Shown here one piece after another: positions 43,701 to 57,285 of a DNA stretch of 64,000 bases. This DNA comes from Zanthoxylum bungeanum. Its lineage: Eukaryota > Streptophyta > Magnoliopsida > Sapindales > Rutaceae. The stretch covers positions 124,001-188,000 of the forward strand of contig SKCR01034783.1 in NCBI GenBank assembly GCA_019454045.1, given 5' to 3'. Every line of letters starts with the position of its first letter. Position 1 is the first letter of the stretch. The position numbers and the translations under genes are program-made. The notes under the pieces were generated by a model. The model worked only from the letters and a program-made list of their open reading frames with translations. It was not told the origin of the DNA and did no database searches.

Positions 43701-46570
43701 CCCAATTTGAAAATTAAGTCGTTTAAATACATTTTCTCTCCAGGATTATGTCTTAAACACTAATTTTCATTTATTTTTGATTCTAATAGTCCAACTATTT
43801 AATCAACGATTTGTGGTACTATTTATTATAATGATTATAATAGTCCAACTATATAATCAAATATAATCTAAATTAATTAACCTCAATTACATTGATTACT
43901 ATAATCCAATTATAAAATCAACTGTAAACTGAAATTAATTAATTCAAATATATTGATTAATATAATCCAATTATATATAATCAACTATAATACAGTCCAA
44001 CTGTTAATTAAAACAACAATTTAAATATTAGTCCAACTAACATTTAATCTAACGACGAAATAATTTGAATGAGCGCGTACGGCGAGTAATTGAACGAATA
44101 TTGCAAATTCAATTCTTGCCTCCCACTATTTTTCGGCGAGCCTCTAACCCTCTGTCGAGTACTCGGGAAACCGCGTTTCCTAGTGGGCTAGGATCCCGTT
44201 AAATATCACACAATCTTGACTTTGGCCAACAAATTGTATGATAATTAACTAGGTAGATCTCTAAGATCAATTGGATCCAATCCAATCCTAGATCCGGTAG
44301 GGGGACATCCAAGTCCGAAACATATATCTTATATATGCAATACATCCAATGTATTACCTAACCTATTTCCTCTGAATCAACTAAGCCTTGGCTTTGGCAC
44401 AACAAACTTAGTGATCCCAGTCAAGCGCGACCCATTGACCATGGAAAGCTTCGTAATCAATGTCGATGGACAAGAAGTGGTCTTGACTTTGGCCAACAAA
44501 CCACAACTTGGACATGACACCAATATGGAACAAAGCTCGTGATTCAAACACATCTTCGACGGACAAAGGGCTTGACTTTGGCCAACAACCCAATGCCAGT
44601 CTCGGATCTTGAGTGAGAATCACTCAATGGAAGGAAAGACGCTTAATATTGGGCGAGGGTTTTTCGCGTGCAAATTGGCAACCAATTTATTATCTTTGTT
44701 AAGGTCTCATCATCATACACCCTTAAACATGCATTCTAAACACATAATAAAGCGCATATGAAAATAAATAATAATGATATGCGGATGGATACTTTACATT
44801 GATCCTAGATCAAATCTCTCATTTTCTCTCTCCAAAGCTAGCACATGTATTTACTTCTACCCGTTACACTACACTTCTAAAGAAACCTCATTTACATTGA
44901 GGGGAATAGGTGAGAAGAGAATACAAAGAGTGTAGAGGTGATAAGGCTGGACACGCAGGTCCAATTAATAAATCAAATTTATTACAATTTCCAAAATTGT
45001 CTCACCCGACTAATATCCATCCGATATACATTATTCATGCAACGCAACCATGTATTCATACAAGCATGTTATCAATCAATCTAATCCAATTAATTAATCT
45101 GATAATTAGTGATCATCCAATGTTCAAACAACGATTTGATTTTTGCTCGAGTCAAACTCGTTTTGCGAATAAGTACTCAAAGTACGAATTCTTGAATTAA
45201 ATTAAACTACATTATTAAATCCAATTTAATACGCATTTAATTCTAATTCACTATTTAATTCCAAATTAAAAATTACACTTTTATTAATAAACCTTTTACG
45301 ACTTAAATTTCAAATTTAATCGTTTTGGGTCTCAAAGCCCAATTAACATCTAATGTTTATTTAATTAAAGTCCAATGGGCTTTTAATTAATTTCTATAAG
45401 GCGTGGACTTTTGGTCAACTCGGGTCAAACCGAATAACCAAAATCCAATCCGGGAGTTACCCCATAAGCCTTTAAATTAATTTTGGCCCATTAGGCCCAA
45501 TTAAATAATTAAGGTCCATTAAGTCATAATTGGACTTTTTGGATGCGGTTTTGGGCTCAATTGGATCCAACCAAATTGACCTAAACCTAACTTGGTACAA
45601 CCAAGCCCAAAAGCCCAATTACAACCTATAAGGCCCAATTTCCAAAATAAGCCCAATTAATTAACTTATAAAATTCAAATTCCATAATTAATTAACCTAA
45701 GTGTAATACACAATTAATCACCCAATTAACATTCCTAAAACATCAATTAGCCTAATTAATCATGCACTTTAATAACAAATAGTGTCCAACACAATTCTAT
45801 CAAAATCAAACCCAATTTACATGCTTAAAGTCTCGGTAATTAGGGGTTTTTCAATCCGATTCGGTTTCAATCAAATTGAATCCACAATCATCATTTCCCA
45901 AATCAATTAAACTCATCCAATGAATCAAAATACAAAAAACACAATGAATTTCATATCCAATTGAATTCGGCCAAGCCTACTTTAATTTGGGAAAAATGTT
46001 CCAAATCAAAATTCAATCCAATTAAACTTCAAAACAACATTACCCACTTGTTTTAAGTCATCCAATGATCAAACAAACAAAATCATCAAGAAATTTAGGG
46101 TTCTTTAATTTCGGCCAACATAAGCAATTTGGGGAAATTTGTTCCAAACACAATTTCAACAATTGATCCAATCAATCTTAAATTAAACATACTTTAAGCA
46201 TTCCATTCATCCAATTTCACAAAATATGCTCAAAATCAAGTTTACCCAAATTTGTCACTTTAGGCCCACAAAAAATTGGGGAAATTTGTTCCAAACACAA
46301 TTTCTTCAAATTGATCTAATCAATCATTAATTCAACAATATTTAAGCATACATAATCAATCAATTCAACCAAATCATGCTTCAATTGATTTTACCCAATT
46401 TTTCATGCCCAAAATTTGGGGAAAATTGAATCCAATCCAATTTCATGAAATTGATTATGCACAACTTCAATTCATCAACATACAAGCATACTTAATCATC
46501 CAATTTAACCAAATCACGCTTCAATTGATTATCCCCAATTTCAAACCCTAAAAGTTTCATGCTTGATAAT
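43701..46570 (-). other. Non-coding leader, subtype A
   Basis: Holds TGG-centred palindromes (43785-44045, for example arms AATAGT and TATAAT), the four motif copies CTTGACTTTGGCCAACAA (44215, a degenerate one at 44387, 44482, 44571) and, near the primer site, three tandem repeats of about 148 bp. No domain is seen on either strand. Confidence 0.7.
46117..46556 (-). repeat. Three tandem repeats of about 148 bp in the leader
   Basis: Each starts with a TTTGGGGAAATTTGTTCCAA-like phrase (46128, 46275, 46419) and ends with ACCCAATTT..CATGCCC or similar. Subtype B (about 54340-54490) and the plus-strand units have one copy. Confidence 0.8.
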
Positions 46571-46571
46571 A

Positions 46572-46584
46572 GCTCAAGATACCA
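46572..46584 (-). other. Primer binding site, subtype A
   Basis: The element strand reads TGGTATCTTGAGC one base inside the LTR. The last five bases differ from TGGTATCAGAGC of the plus-strand array (CTTGAGC versus CAGAGC), so pairing to initiator tRNA-Met is reduced or shifted. Confidence 0.75.
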
Positions 46585-46585
46585 T

Positions 46586-48731
46586 TGTTGAGTTTCTATA
46601 ATAGGTCCCAAGATCAACAAATCAAGCATAAAATTCGCATGAATACATCAAAGGAATAAGGCGGAATACATACTCACATTGAATGGATTTGATGCATCAA
46701 ACAAAACAAGCCTCTCCCACCATGAAGGAGCATTCGGCCAAGCCTTCCAAGAGCAGTAGGTTGGTCGGTTTTAAGTGTCTTTGTGTCTCTAAGATTCGGC
46801 CATGAAAGACTCCATTGAAGCTCCAAGCTTCAAGCTTTCCATGCTCATGTGTTCACTACCCTATCACCTTGTATTGACCCATGGTGTCTGCTAGCACTTC
46901 TTCTTCTTCATTGCTTCTCACTGATTCGGCCAAAACCAGAAAATGGAGAGAAGAATCGGCTCCAAACCGTGTGAGGAAGAAGAGAAAAATCGAGGGAAAT
47001 ATTTTGTTCACAAAAACGTGAACCCTTGCTTCCAAGAGAGAGAAAACGAAAAAATATAGGAGGGAAGAGAAAAAGTAATATATATATCTTTTTATTTATT
47101 TTCCAAAAACAAATAAATATATATATCAAACATTTTCTTTATTCCAAAAAGTCAAAAAGCAAAAAATCAATAAATGCTTTTCACCTTTTACCCATCACTT
47201 TTACTTTTCACATCAAGTCACTTTATTAAAGTGACAACATGTCATGTCACATCACTCAAAGTGACATGTGATTTGACAATTGATGCGACAAGCGATTTGA
47301 CGCTTGATGTGACTTGCGTGCCGCACTCGAATTCGAAATGCGAATGCGCTCGCAACCACTCTCGGGCTCGGGTTCGCTAATTCCGAATTAACGAATTTTC
47401 CATCGCGTCATAATTAAATGATTACGCCTAGCGAAATCACTATTCACGTCACTAACGAATTAATTCTAAATTAATTCGTTCGCCCGAATTAAAATCTAAT
47501 TTTAATTCCGCGTCGAAATCCAATTTCGTATAATATATCGAATATTTATTTCATCGATTAATTCCAAATTAATCGTTCTCTCTCTTTAATTAATATTTTA
47601 TCCCAGATAAAATATCTCGTAATTAATCCCAGATTAATTTTCTCTCTCTTCTAATTAATCCCAGATTAATTAAAGTGTGAGTCATACGTCATCGGTGAAT
47701 CTTTGGGAAGCGACCCATGAGATCCCCGGATATGTTGGCAGTAAATGCGGTCATCGGACTATCCGAACACGTAAGTACCTCGTACTACGTTTATGCCGAT
47801 TTACAAGACAAGGTTGGCTTCTAGCAAAGCGCCATGCCTACCCAATTCTCCGGAAATATCCTTATATGGATATGTGATCTATATCAAGCGTAGTATACCG
47901 AAGTATTGCGTATTTCTGTCCAGTATCGGATTGTCACGTGCAAGGCCTGGGGCTGGAATTGTGTCTGCCCCGTACGAAGCACATATCGGATGTCTGGTAA
48001 CTAGTCTCTACAATCGGATATACATGACCTAGTAATAATATCCTGATAGCTCGAGCATTTAAGAGAACGAGTTCTGTATCCTACGTGACCATCATCTCCA
48101 CTATGACTGGAGTGATACTTCCATCTTGACATCACACCCAACACACTACGATTCCCAATATACCCAGTATCGGCGTACACAGAACCGGTTAAAGCCCTGG
48201 ACGACCTGAACTAAAGTATATTGATTGTCGTATGTATTAGCGGTGCAAGTCTCAAGTTAAGACCAAATACACCTACCCTGATTGCAGACTCCCATAGACA
48301 CATAGTCATACTACCAATGGGATTCCGCTGGGGGTCTATCCAGAGCGAAGCTGTTTCCCGTACCATCGGTGAAACACAACCTCCTACTACACTTGCATGA
48401 GTATCTTATACCCAAATATATGAGAACTATGCCGTTGTGCCCTCACAAACGCGCACAAGTGTAATACTAGTCTTTTACGTATTTATCGATGTCCAATCTC
48501 GATAATACTCTGACTAGGGATATTTAATGATTTATCCTTTGTGGACTGATACTGTTTCATATCATTCTCATCGGGTCCAGGAACAAATCATAGGGACCTC
48601 TCATCATGTATATATCTAGGTGATCTAATCATAAATAACAACAGTGCAATCTCCTTTGTCACATAGTTAATTTCTACAACAACACCATGATCTGTACAAA
48701 TAGTGACGCTATGGGTCATAATTGTCCAACA
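46586..48731 (-). repeat. Subtype A 5' LTR (2146 bp)
   Basis: Termini TGTTGG...CTCAACA on the element strand; near-identical to 38521-40663. The palindrome run is at about 47385-47670. Its start abuts the polypurine tract of the neighbouring subtype B internal region (48732-48742), as if it occupied the place of that element's 3' LTR. Confidence 0.9.
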
Positions 48732-51700
48732 ATCTCCTACTTAGCCTATAGCCAGTCACTCGAGTGCTTGACACCCGAACTATGTACAGTTGGCTCAAAT
48801 TACTGAGAAAATGCTTTCGTCAGTGGATTTGCATAATTATCGTCTGATGCGATTTATACGATCATCACATCGCCACAATGTATGATCCGAACGAATCAGA
48901 TGAATATCGAAGTATATATCTGGATCGTTGATGAGACCATTAATTCTTTAGCCTGTGCTCAAGCCTAGCTCAGCTGCTAACAGAATTATTTCTAATCTAA
49001 TTAGATTTGGTTATCGACCTAGAAGGCTTCTATTTCCACCTCAGCTGCAGCAATTAACCCGCATTTGTTGTTTATACGGTAACAGTATCTTGCTTGGAAG
49101 ATTTCCAGCTCACTATACCGTTATTCAAACTTTGTAGTACCGTTTGCGACTTATAGTCATTTTATCGGTTTAGGAAGCTTGCTATAGTGATCTCAGTCAC
49201 TTCAAGTTCTCCTTCTCCACAGATTAAGATAGCATCCTTAGATCTCTAAGATACTAACAGATGTTCTTAACATCAATCTAGTGACTATCACTTGGATTGG
49301 CCTGTTTGTGAATCCATATGCTCAAAGCGTATGAGACACCAGGTCACGTACATTTTTCAATGTACGGTTTCTCGGAGAGTTTTCTCGAAAGCCAAGCTTT
49401 CACCAATTATTATTATGGGAATATCATTTCCAAGAAATGACATATAATCATTATTGTATAGGACAGCCACTGTTAGTGCGCTCCCACTAACCCTCTTATA
49501 TACACAAGAATCATTTCGTTTTGAATTAAATCATAAACCATTATGATTACATCAAAACGATAATTCCAAGAATCTAATGATTGCTTCAATCCAAACATGG
49601 ATCGAATAACTCGCAAACCTGGTTTGCTAGTTTTGGTACGACAAAACCGCCAGGATGTTGTAAACATCCTCCAAAAGGTTTCCTTTTCAGGAAAGCGATT
49701 TTCCCGTTAAGCTGACATATTTCATAAATTAAATACACAACTTTAGCAAGCATTATCCAAATGGTTTTACCGTGGCAACAGGTAAAAGGTTGAATCGTAA
49801 TCAACATAATGTTGATAACGATACCTTTCGGCTAAAAGCCTAGCTTTAGACGTTGGTATGTTGCCATCCATGTATGTCTTCCTTGAAGACTTATACAATA
49901 CCAACAGGCACAATGCCTTGTGGTACATCAACTAGTATCCAAACTTGTTGATATACATGGAATCCATTTCGGATTCATGACACTTTGTCATAATATGGAG
50001 TCGATACCTTGTATCACTTCCTCATACGTAGTCAGTTGGTATACCTCAAAAGATAGACATCTTTACGAGGTGAGATCAGAAACACATACCCCAGGTTGTT
50101 TTCTGACTCTCTCCGACATACGTGGTTCTTATTTATTCGAAGATTAATGGTATAGTTTCATCCTTGATGAACTATTTGTTTTCCATTAGGAATCGATGCC
50201 TTGGACAGTATTACTCCGATTTTCATCGAGTTTTACTATCCTCCCACTTACCACTGCATATCGGTATTCCTATTAGAAAAACCACATGGTGAGCAACAAT
50301 CTAATTGTTCTCTCGTGAGTTGTATAAGTACAATACTTATGGTATCCCTAGGATAACCTACAATTGGCACTTATTCAATTTGGTTTTTAGTTTGGTATCA
50401 TCCAAACATATGCCTAGCATACCCAAATGATCAAGAATGTGAAACCCGGTTTCTTTCCCGTTCAAATCTAATATGATATATGTCAAACAGATTTTTATGG
50501 AACCTTATTCTAAATAAGTTCTGCACTGTTTGTGCTTATCCGTTGAAGGAAATGGTAGCTCAGAGCGACTCACGATTAACCTTATCATGTCCAACAAAAT
50601 TCAATTACTCTGTTCGGACACACCGTCAAAGTGACGTGTTCCGAGAGGAGTCCTCATTGAAAGAATACTATACTCTTTCAAGTATATTAGAAACTTATTA
50701 CTTAAGTATTTTCATTACGGTCTTACCGTGACGATATAATACTATAGCCGATCTGTTTGTCTACTCCGTGTCGAAACTTTAAAAGTTTCCGATTTGTGTT
50801 TCAAAAGAAACACATAACCATAACGCGATGCCACATCCGTAAAGGTCACGAAATATTCATATCCACATCTAGCCTAGCTAGACATGGGCCCACTTACTTC
50901 ACTATGAACTATGGCTTACAGATCTGTGGCATTTGCACTTTTACCAAGTAAATAGTGTTTTAGGCACTTTGCCCAATAAACTAGATTCGTAAACTTTATT
51001 TGATTGGAATCAAATTAGTCCGAGTACCCACTCTTCAAAAGTGTGGATATACGAGTCTTGTTTAATTGTGTCCTAGACAACAATGCCACAATTAAGTTTC
51101 ATCTGATCAAATCAGTTTTGAGCTATTTATTTGTCGTGTTATATATTTGAGATTTATTTATATTCAAAATATAAATTCTGTTATTCACATCTAATGTGTT
51201 TATCTCAATATCATCTTTATATAATAAAAACACTTTAGTGTTCTAGAATATAAAGGTTCACTCGCAGCGGGTTAAACACTGATATAGAGATAATGTATCT
51301 AGTCAAACTAGTTACATTATAACAGTTTCTAATTTAAGTACATACCCGAAGGTAGTTCCTAAATTAGGTATCTACGGTTAAAACAGCGACTTTCGTCCCG
51401 TTTCCAAATTGCAGATTAATCTCAATTGATGACATTATCCTGTTCAAAACAGATTCTGAACATCAATATATATATATATATATTTTATGTACCACACTAA
51501 GTATCTAAAATCCAATTTTAATACTAGTCATGAACATATTTGAAGTCAGAGCCTTGCTCGTTCTTCAATTCCTTCATGTCTGCTTTGTCCAAACGGCAGT
51601 CACGCTTCCGCGATCCGGTTTGCCACAATTTAGGCTGACATTGTAGGATATGTCTTTTATCTTCCCAGAAGACTATAATGATTTTTCCTTTGCCAGTTTC

Positions 51701-52140
51701 AACACTCCAGAAGCCTTTGGCCAAGCCTTGGCCTTCTAGAATATCGAAGTAAGGTGCGCCTTGCGCTACTTGCCTAAATGCAAACTTTGACTTTATCTCC
51801 TAGAGAATAGTCATTAACTCTCCAAGAGTTTACTATTGCAATTTTAGTACTTCTAAAATCTAAATATAGATTTATTAAGATCCTTCAATTTCAGTATCAT
51901 ACTTTAAGAATCTAATTCTTAGTTCTGATTCAGAAATTAAGGAGTCTACTGCGGTAAGTATAATGGATTAAGCACTAAAGTTATCATCACATAATCTTCC
52001 AAAGATTATGCTCTACTATTTGCTTAACGCTGGGCTTAGGCCTAATATGTTATTTTATCAAATAAATTAACTTATTATTTTCCAGGACCATCCTGAAATT
52101 TATTCCCAATTTTGAAAATTAAACCATTTAAATACATTTT
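48732..52140 (-). pseudogene. Copia gag-pol remnant, subtype B
   Basis: The most complete of the four remnants. Gag with a degraded zinc knuckle is seen at 51724-51524 (QTGSRKRDC, ADMKELKNEQGSDFKYVHD), then protease about 51490-51280, integrase about 51010-50600, RT about 50540-49470 (KIAFLKRKPFGG, FGLKQSLDSWNYRFD, IQNEMILVYIRGLVG) and RNase H about 49180-48780. Stops and shifts in every domain make it inactive. The order gag-PR-INT-RT-RH is copia. Confidence 0.8.
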
Positions 52141-54500
52141 CCCTAGGATTATGTTTTAAATGTCAATCTTTCAATTTAATCTTGATTTTAATAGTCCAAC
52201 TATTTAATCAACGATTTAGGTACTATTTATTATAATGATTACAAAAGTCCAACTATTTAATCAATTATAATTTAATAGATTAAAATCAATTATATTGATT
52301 ACTATAATCCAATTATAATATCAACTATAAATGAATTATTTGAATATATAGTCCAACTATTAATTAAAACAACATTAAATATTAGTCCAACTAACATTTA
52401 ATTTCTTTGACGAAATAATATTTGTTTGAGCGCGTATGGCGAGTAATTGAACGAGTATTGCAAATTCAATTCTTGCCTCCCACTATTTTTCGGCGAGCTT
52501 CTAACCCTCTGTCGAGTACTCGGGAAACCGCGTTTCCTAGTGGGCTAGGATCCCGTTAAATATCACACAATCTTGACTTTGGCCAACAAATTGTATGATA
52601 ATTAACTAGGTAGATCTCTAAGATCAATTGGATCTAATCCAATTCCTAGATCCGGTAGGGGGACATCCAAGTCCGAAACATATATCTTATATATGCCAAT
52701 ACATCCAATGTATTACCTAACCTTTTTCCTCTGAATCAACAAGCATTGGCTTGGCACAACAAACTTAGTGATCCCAGTTAAGTGCGACCCATTGACCATG
52801 GAAAGCTTCGTAATCAATGTCGATGGACAAGAAGTGGTCTTGACTTTGGCCAACAAACCACAACTTGGACAAGACACTGACATGGAACAAAGCTCTCAAG
52901 ATTCAAACACATCCTCGATGGACAAAGGCCTTGACTTTGGCCAACAAGCCAATGCCAGTCTCGGATCTTGAGTTAGAATCACTCAATGGAAGGAAAGACG
53001 CTTAATATTTTGCGAGGGTTTTTCGAGTGCCAATTGGCAACCAATTTATTATCTTTGTTAAGGTCTCATCATCATACACCCTTACACATGCATTCTAAAC
53101 TCATAATAAATCGCATATAAAAAATAATAATGATATGCGGATGGATACTTTACACATTGATCCTAGATCAAATCTCTCCCTTTCTCTCTCCAGCTAGCAC
53201 AAGTATTTACTTCTACCCGTTACACTACACTTCTAAAGAAACCTCATTTACATTGAGGGGAATAGGTGAGAAGAGAATACAAAGAATATGGAGGTATAAG
53301 GCTGGACACGCAGGTCCAATTAATAAATCAAATTTATTACAACAATTTCTAAAATTGTCCCACCCATCTAATATCCATCCGATATACATTATTCATGCAT
53401 CGCAACCATGTATTCACACAAGCATGTTATCAATCAATCTAATCAAATTATTAATCTGATAATTAGTGATCATCCAATGTTCAAACAACGATTTGATTTT
53501 TGCTCGAGTCAAACTCGTTTTGCGAATAAGTACTTAAGTACGAATTCTCGAATTAAATTAAACTACATCATTAAATCCAATTTAATATGCATTCAATTCT
53601 AATTCGCTATTTAATTCCAAATTAAATATTACACTTTATTAATGAACTTTTACGACTTAAATTCCAAATTTAATCGTTACGGGTCTCAAAGCCCGATTAA
53701 CGTCCAACGTCAATTTAATTAAAGTCCAATGGGCTTTTAATTAATTTCTTGAGACGTGGACTTTTGGTCAACTCGGGTCAAGCCGAATAACCAAAATCCA
53801 ATCCGGGAGTTACCCCATAAGCCTAGAAATCAATCTTGGCCCATTAGGCCCAATTAAACTTTAAAGGTTCATTAAGTCGCATTTGGGCTTTATGGAAGTG
53901 GTTTTGGGCCCAATTGGATCCAACCAATTTTGCCTAAACCCAACTTTGTACAACAAAGCCCAACATGCCCAATTACAACATTAAAGCCCAAATCCAATTT
54001 TAAGCCCATTTAACCAAACACAAAAATTCCAAATTTAATGTTAATTAAACTAAAAGGTATAACACAATTAATTAACCAATTCAATATTTCCAAAACACCA
54101 ATTAGCCCCATTAATCATGGTCATCTACATCATCACATGTCCAACACATTTTGATTAAAATCAAACCCAATATATATGTTATAACTCTCGGCTTTGGAGG
54201 GGAATTTATGTTCAATTCAAATTCAATCAATTAAATCCGAATCAACATTAAATCAATATCCCAAATGATTCTAACTCATCCAATGAATCAAAATCAAAAA
54301 ATCCAAGACATTAGGGCTATGTCACCATTCGGCCAACACAAGCATTTGGGGAAAAATGTTCCAAACACAAATTCATGAAATTGATCCAATCAATATTCAA
54401 TTAAACATGTATTAAGCATACTCAAACATCCAATTCATTCAAATCATGCTCAAATACAAATTACCCAAATTTTAAGCCCTAAACTTTTCATGCTCAAACC
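52141..54500 (-). other. Non-coding leader, subtype B
   Basis: Same architecture as the other leaders: TGG-centred palindromes (about 52190-52400) and CTTGACTTTGGCCAACAA copies (52571-52950). A 67-codon frame at 52768-52971 is antisense to the element and is broken in the subtype A copy, so I do not call it a gene. The primer site before 54517 is degraded (element strand TGGCATCTATAGC). Confidence 0.7.
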
Positions 54501-54516
54501 TTGCTATAGATGCCAT

Positions 54517-56583
54517 TGTTGGTTTCTATTAAGGTCCCAAGATCAATAATAAGCATGAAACATGTGTGAATAACAATCGAGAAGTTGCGGAATACTTACA
54601 TCGAGCGGTTGAGTGACGCGGCAAGCAACAAAAATTAATTTCTGCTCCTTGACAGTGCACGGCAGTGAGCAGTGAGCTGCTTCTCCATTTTCTATTTTTG
54701 AGCTCCTCGAACAAGCTCCAAGCTTCGTCGAATGATTCCCGGCTCATGGGTAGACTTCCTTATCACCTTCGCATGTCTCGTAAGTGTGCTAGCACTCAAG
54801 AAATTTGCCACAAATTTCCAACTCTTGCTTCCCAAACTCACGGCAGTGAACTGTGTGCAGAAGAGAGGAAAAACAGCCCCTTGGGCGTGTTTTTAGAGAA
54901 GAAAGAAGAATGATGAGAGATTTGTGTGTGTTGTAATATTATTGTGTATCTAATACACCAACCAATATTAAAATCAATTACCAAAATCAAATAATGTAAA
55001 TAGATTTTAATTAATCCAACAACTCACATCAACCATCACACTTGAGTGTCAAACACTCAACATCAACTCACATCAAGTCACATCAATCAATCAATGGTTA
55101 AATCACTCAAAGTGACATGATTTGACATTTGATGTGACGCTAGATGCGACTAGCGATTTGACGCTTGATTTGACTTACGTGCCGCACTCAAATTCGAAAT
55201 GTGATTGCGCTCGCAAATAATCTAGGGCTCGGGTTCGCTAATTCCAAATTAACAAATTTTCCGTTGCGTCGTAATTAATGATTACTCCTAGCGAAATCAT
55301 TATTCACGTCGCTAACGAATTAATTCTAAATTAATACATTCTAAATTAAAATCTAATTTTAATTCCGCGTCGAAATCTAATTTCATTTAATATATCAAAT
55401 ATATTAATTTCTCGATTAATTCCAAATTAATCGTTATCTCTCTTTAATTAATATTTTATCCCAGATAAAATATCTCATCAATTAATCCCAGATTAATTTT
55501 CTCTCTCTTCTAATTAATCCCAGATTAATTTAGAGTGTGAGTCATACGTCATCGGTGAATCTTCGGGAAGCGACCCATGAGATCCCCGGATATGTTGGCA
55601 GTAAATTCGGTCGTCGGACTATCCGAACACGTAAGTACCTCGTACTACGTTTATACCGATTTACAAGACAAGGTTGGCCTCTTGGAAAGCGACATGCCTT
55701 CCCAATTCTCCGGAAATATCCTTACAGGAATAAAGGATCTATATCAGGCGTAGTATACGTAGTATTGAGTATTTCTGTCCAGTATCGAATGATCACGTGC
55801 TAGGCCTGGGGCTGGAATTGTGTATGCCCCGTACGAAGCACATGTCGGATGTCTGGTGACTAGTCTCTATAATCGGATAAACCTGACCTTGTCATTTTAT
55901 CCCGATAGCTGCAGTATTTAAGAGAACCAGTCCCGTATCCTACGTGACCATTATCTCCATATGACTGGAGTGACACTTCTGTCTTGACATCACACCCAAC
56001 ACACTACGATTCTCAATATACCCAGCATTGGCGTACACAGAACCTGTTAAAGCCCTGGACGACCGCAACCAAAGTATATTGATTGGCGCAAGTATTAGCG
56101 GTGCAAGTCTCAGGTTAAGACCAAATACACCTACTCTGATTTCGGACTTCCATAGATACATAGTCATACTACCAATGGAATTCCGAGGGGGTCTATCCAG
56201 AGCGAAGCTGTTTCCCGTACCATCGGTGAAACACAACCTCCTATTACACTTGAATGAGTATCATATACCCAAATATATGAGAACTATGTCGTTGTGCCCT
56301 CACAACGCGCACAAGTGTAATACTAGTCTTTTACGTATTTATCGATGTCCAATCTCAAAAATACTCTGACTAGGGATATTTAATGATTTATCCTACGTGG
56401 ACTGATATTGTCTCATATCATTCTCCGTCCAGGAACAAATCATAGGGACCTCATATCATTTATATATCTAGGTGATCTAATCACAAATGATATGAGTGCA
56501 ATCTCCTTTGTCACATAGTTAATTTATACAACAACACCATGATCTGTACAGATAGTGACGTTATGGGTCATAATTGTCCAATA
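54517..56583 (-). repeat. Subtype B 5' LTR (2067 bp)
   Basis: Element strand starts TATTGGACAATTATG (56583) and ends AAACCAACA (54517). The outer end is followed by AGAAA, the target duplication. The palindrome run is at about 55235-55530, with one arm disrupted near 55330. Confidence 0.9.
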
Positions 56584-56976
56584 AGAAACTCATTTCTATC
56601 TGGGTCCAGTCTTATATGATCACATCATATAAGGTGCCTCCATTCTTATGTCACTACAAGGACGATCACGAATTAAGATCACCCAATAATTATAGAATGG
56701 ACCGTACCTATAGATAAATCGCAAACAAAGTACCTACTTTGTGTTCTTTCTATGGACTATTTTAGATTACTAACTTCAGACTTAAATCCTCTTGGGTATG
56801 ATACTGATACACTAAGTCTGGAGGCACATGAGAAATCTAGGGTAAACAAGATAATTTACAATATGCGATATTAAACAAACAATTTGATAAATTAATAATG
56901 TATTTTTTATTTCATAAAATATAATTTTGTTTACGTTACATGAAGCTCTAGGCATATATCCTAACAATCACCCACT
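56584..56976 (-). repeat. Second-family copia 3' LTR, proximal part
   Basis: The element strand starts TGTTAGGATATATGCCTAGAG at 56976, right after a GTGGGTGAT-type polypurine tract (56977-56990), and runs to the AGAAA target duplication. It continues at 36615 on the other side of the array. Confidence 0.8.
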
Positions 56977-57285
56977 TGCACTAGAGAAAATGAGACATGT
57001 CACGTAATTCTATACCATCTAGGTGACCTTCAAACACTTTAGCTAACAAGGTCATTGTAAACGGATCAGCCAGGTTCTCTATGAATGCAATCTTCATGAT
57101 AGAAACGTCTCATCTCTGCACCATCTCTCTGATGAAATGATATTTTTTTTCTCTATATACTTCCCTCTTGTGGCTTTTTGGTTCCTTAGAATTTTCCATT
57201 GCAGTACTATTATTGCAATAAAGTGTGAGTGATTTATCGAGATCTCGAAAAACTTCTAGATCTTCTAAGAACTTTGGGAGCCAGA
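56977..57285 (-). pseudogene. Second-family copia RNase H tail
   Basis: Minus strand from 57250 downward reads KSLTLYCNNSTAMENSKEPKSHKREVY, KKYHFIREMVQR, a stop, then DVSIMKIAFIENLADPFTMTLLAKVFEGHLDGI and a short end before the polypurine tract. This is the C-terminal end of a copia polyprotein (RNase H and tail). Only one stop is visible, so it is better preserved than the large arrays. It is cut off at about 57285 where an LTR of the same family begins in the opposite orientation. Confidence 0.8.

Larger units (their letters stand above)
36616..56583 (-). mobile_element. Minus-strand copia array with nested subtypes
   Basis: Same family as 15095-34352 but reversed. On the minus strand: 5' LTR of subtype B (56583-54517), internal (54516-48732), subtype A LTR (48731-46586), internal (46585-40664), A LTR (40663-38521), then subtype B LTR missing its first about 165 bp (38520-36616). 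The outer borders carry a 5-bp target duplication AGAAA (36611-36615, 56584-56588), so a B element was the original insertion. The two A LTRs resemble each other, as do the two B LTRs, which suggests an A element nested at the 3' LTR of B. All coding sequence is decayed. Confidence 0.8.

Noticed and set aside
52768..52971. 67-codon frame antisense to the subtype B leader
   Set aside because: The subtype A counterpart near 44410-44610 is broken by a stop and shift; the apparent peptide repeats come from the repeated DNA motif.
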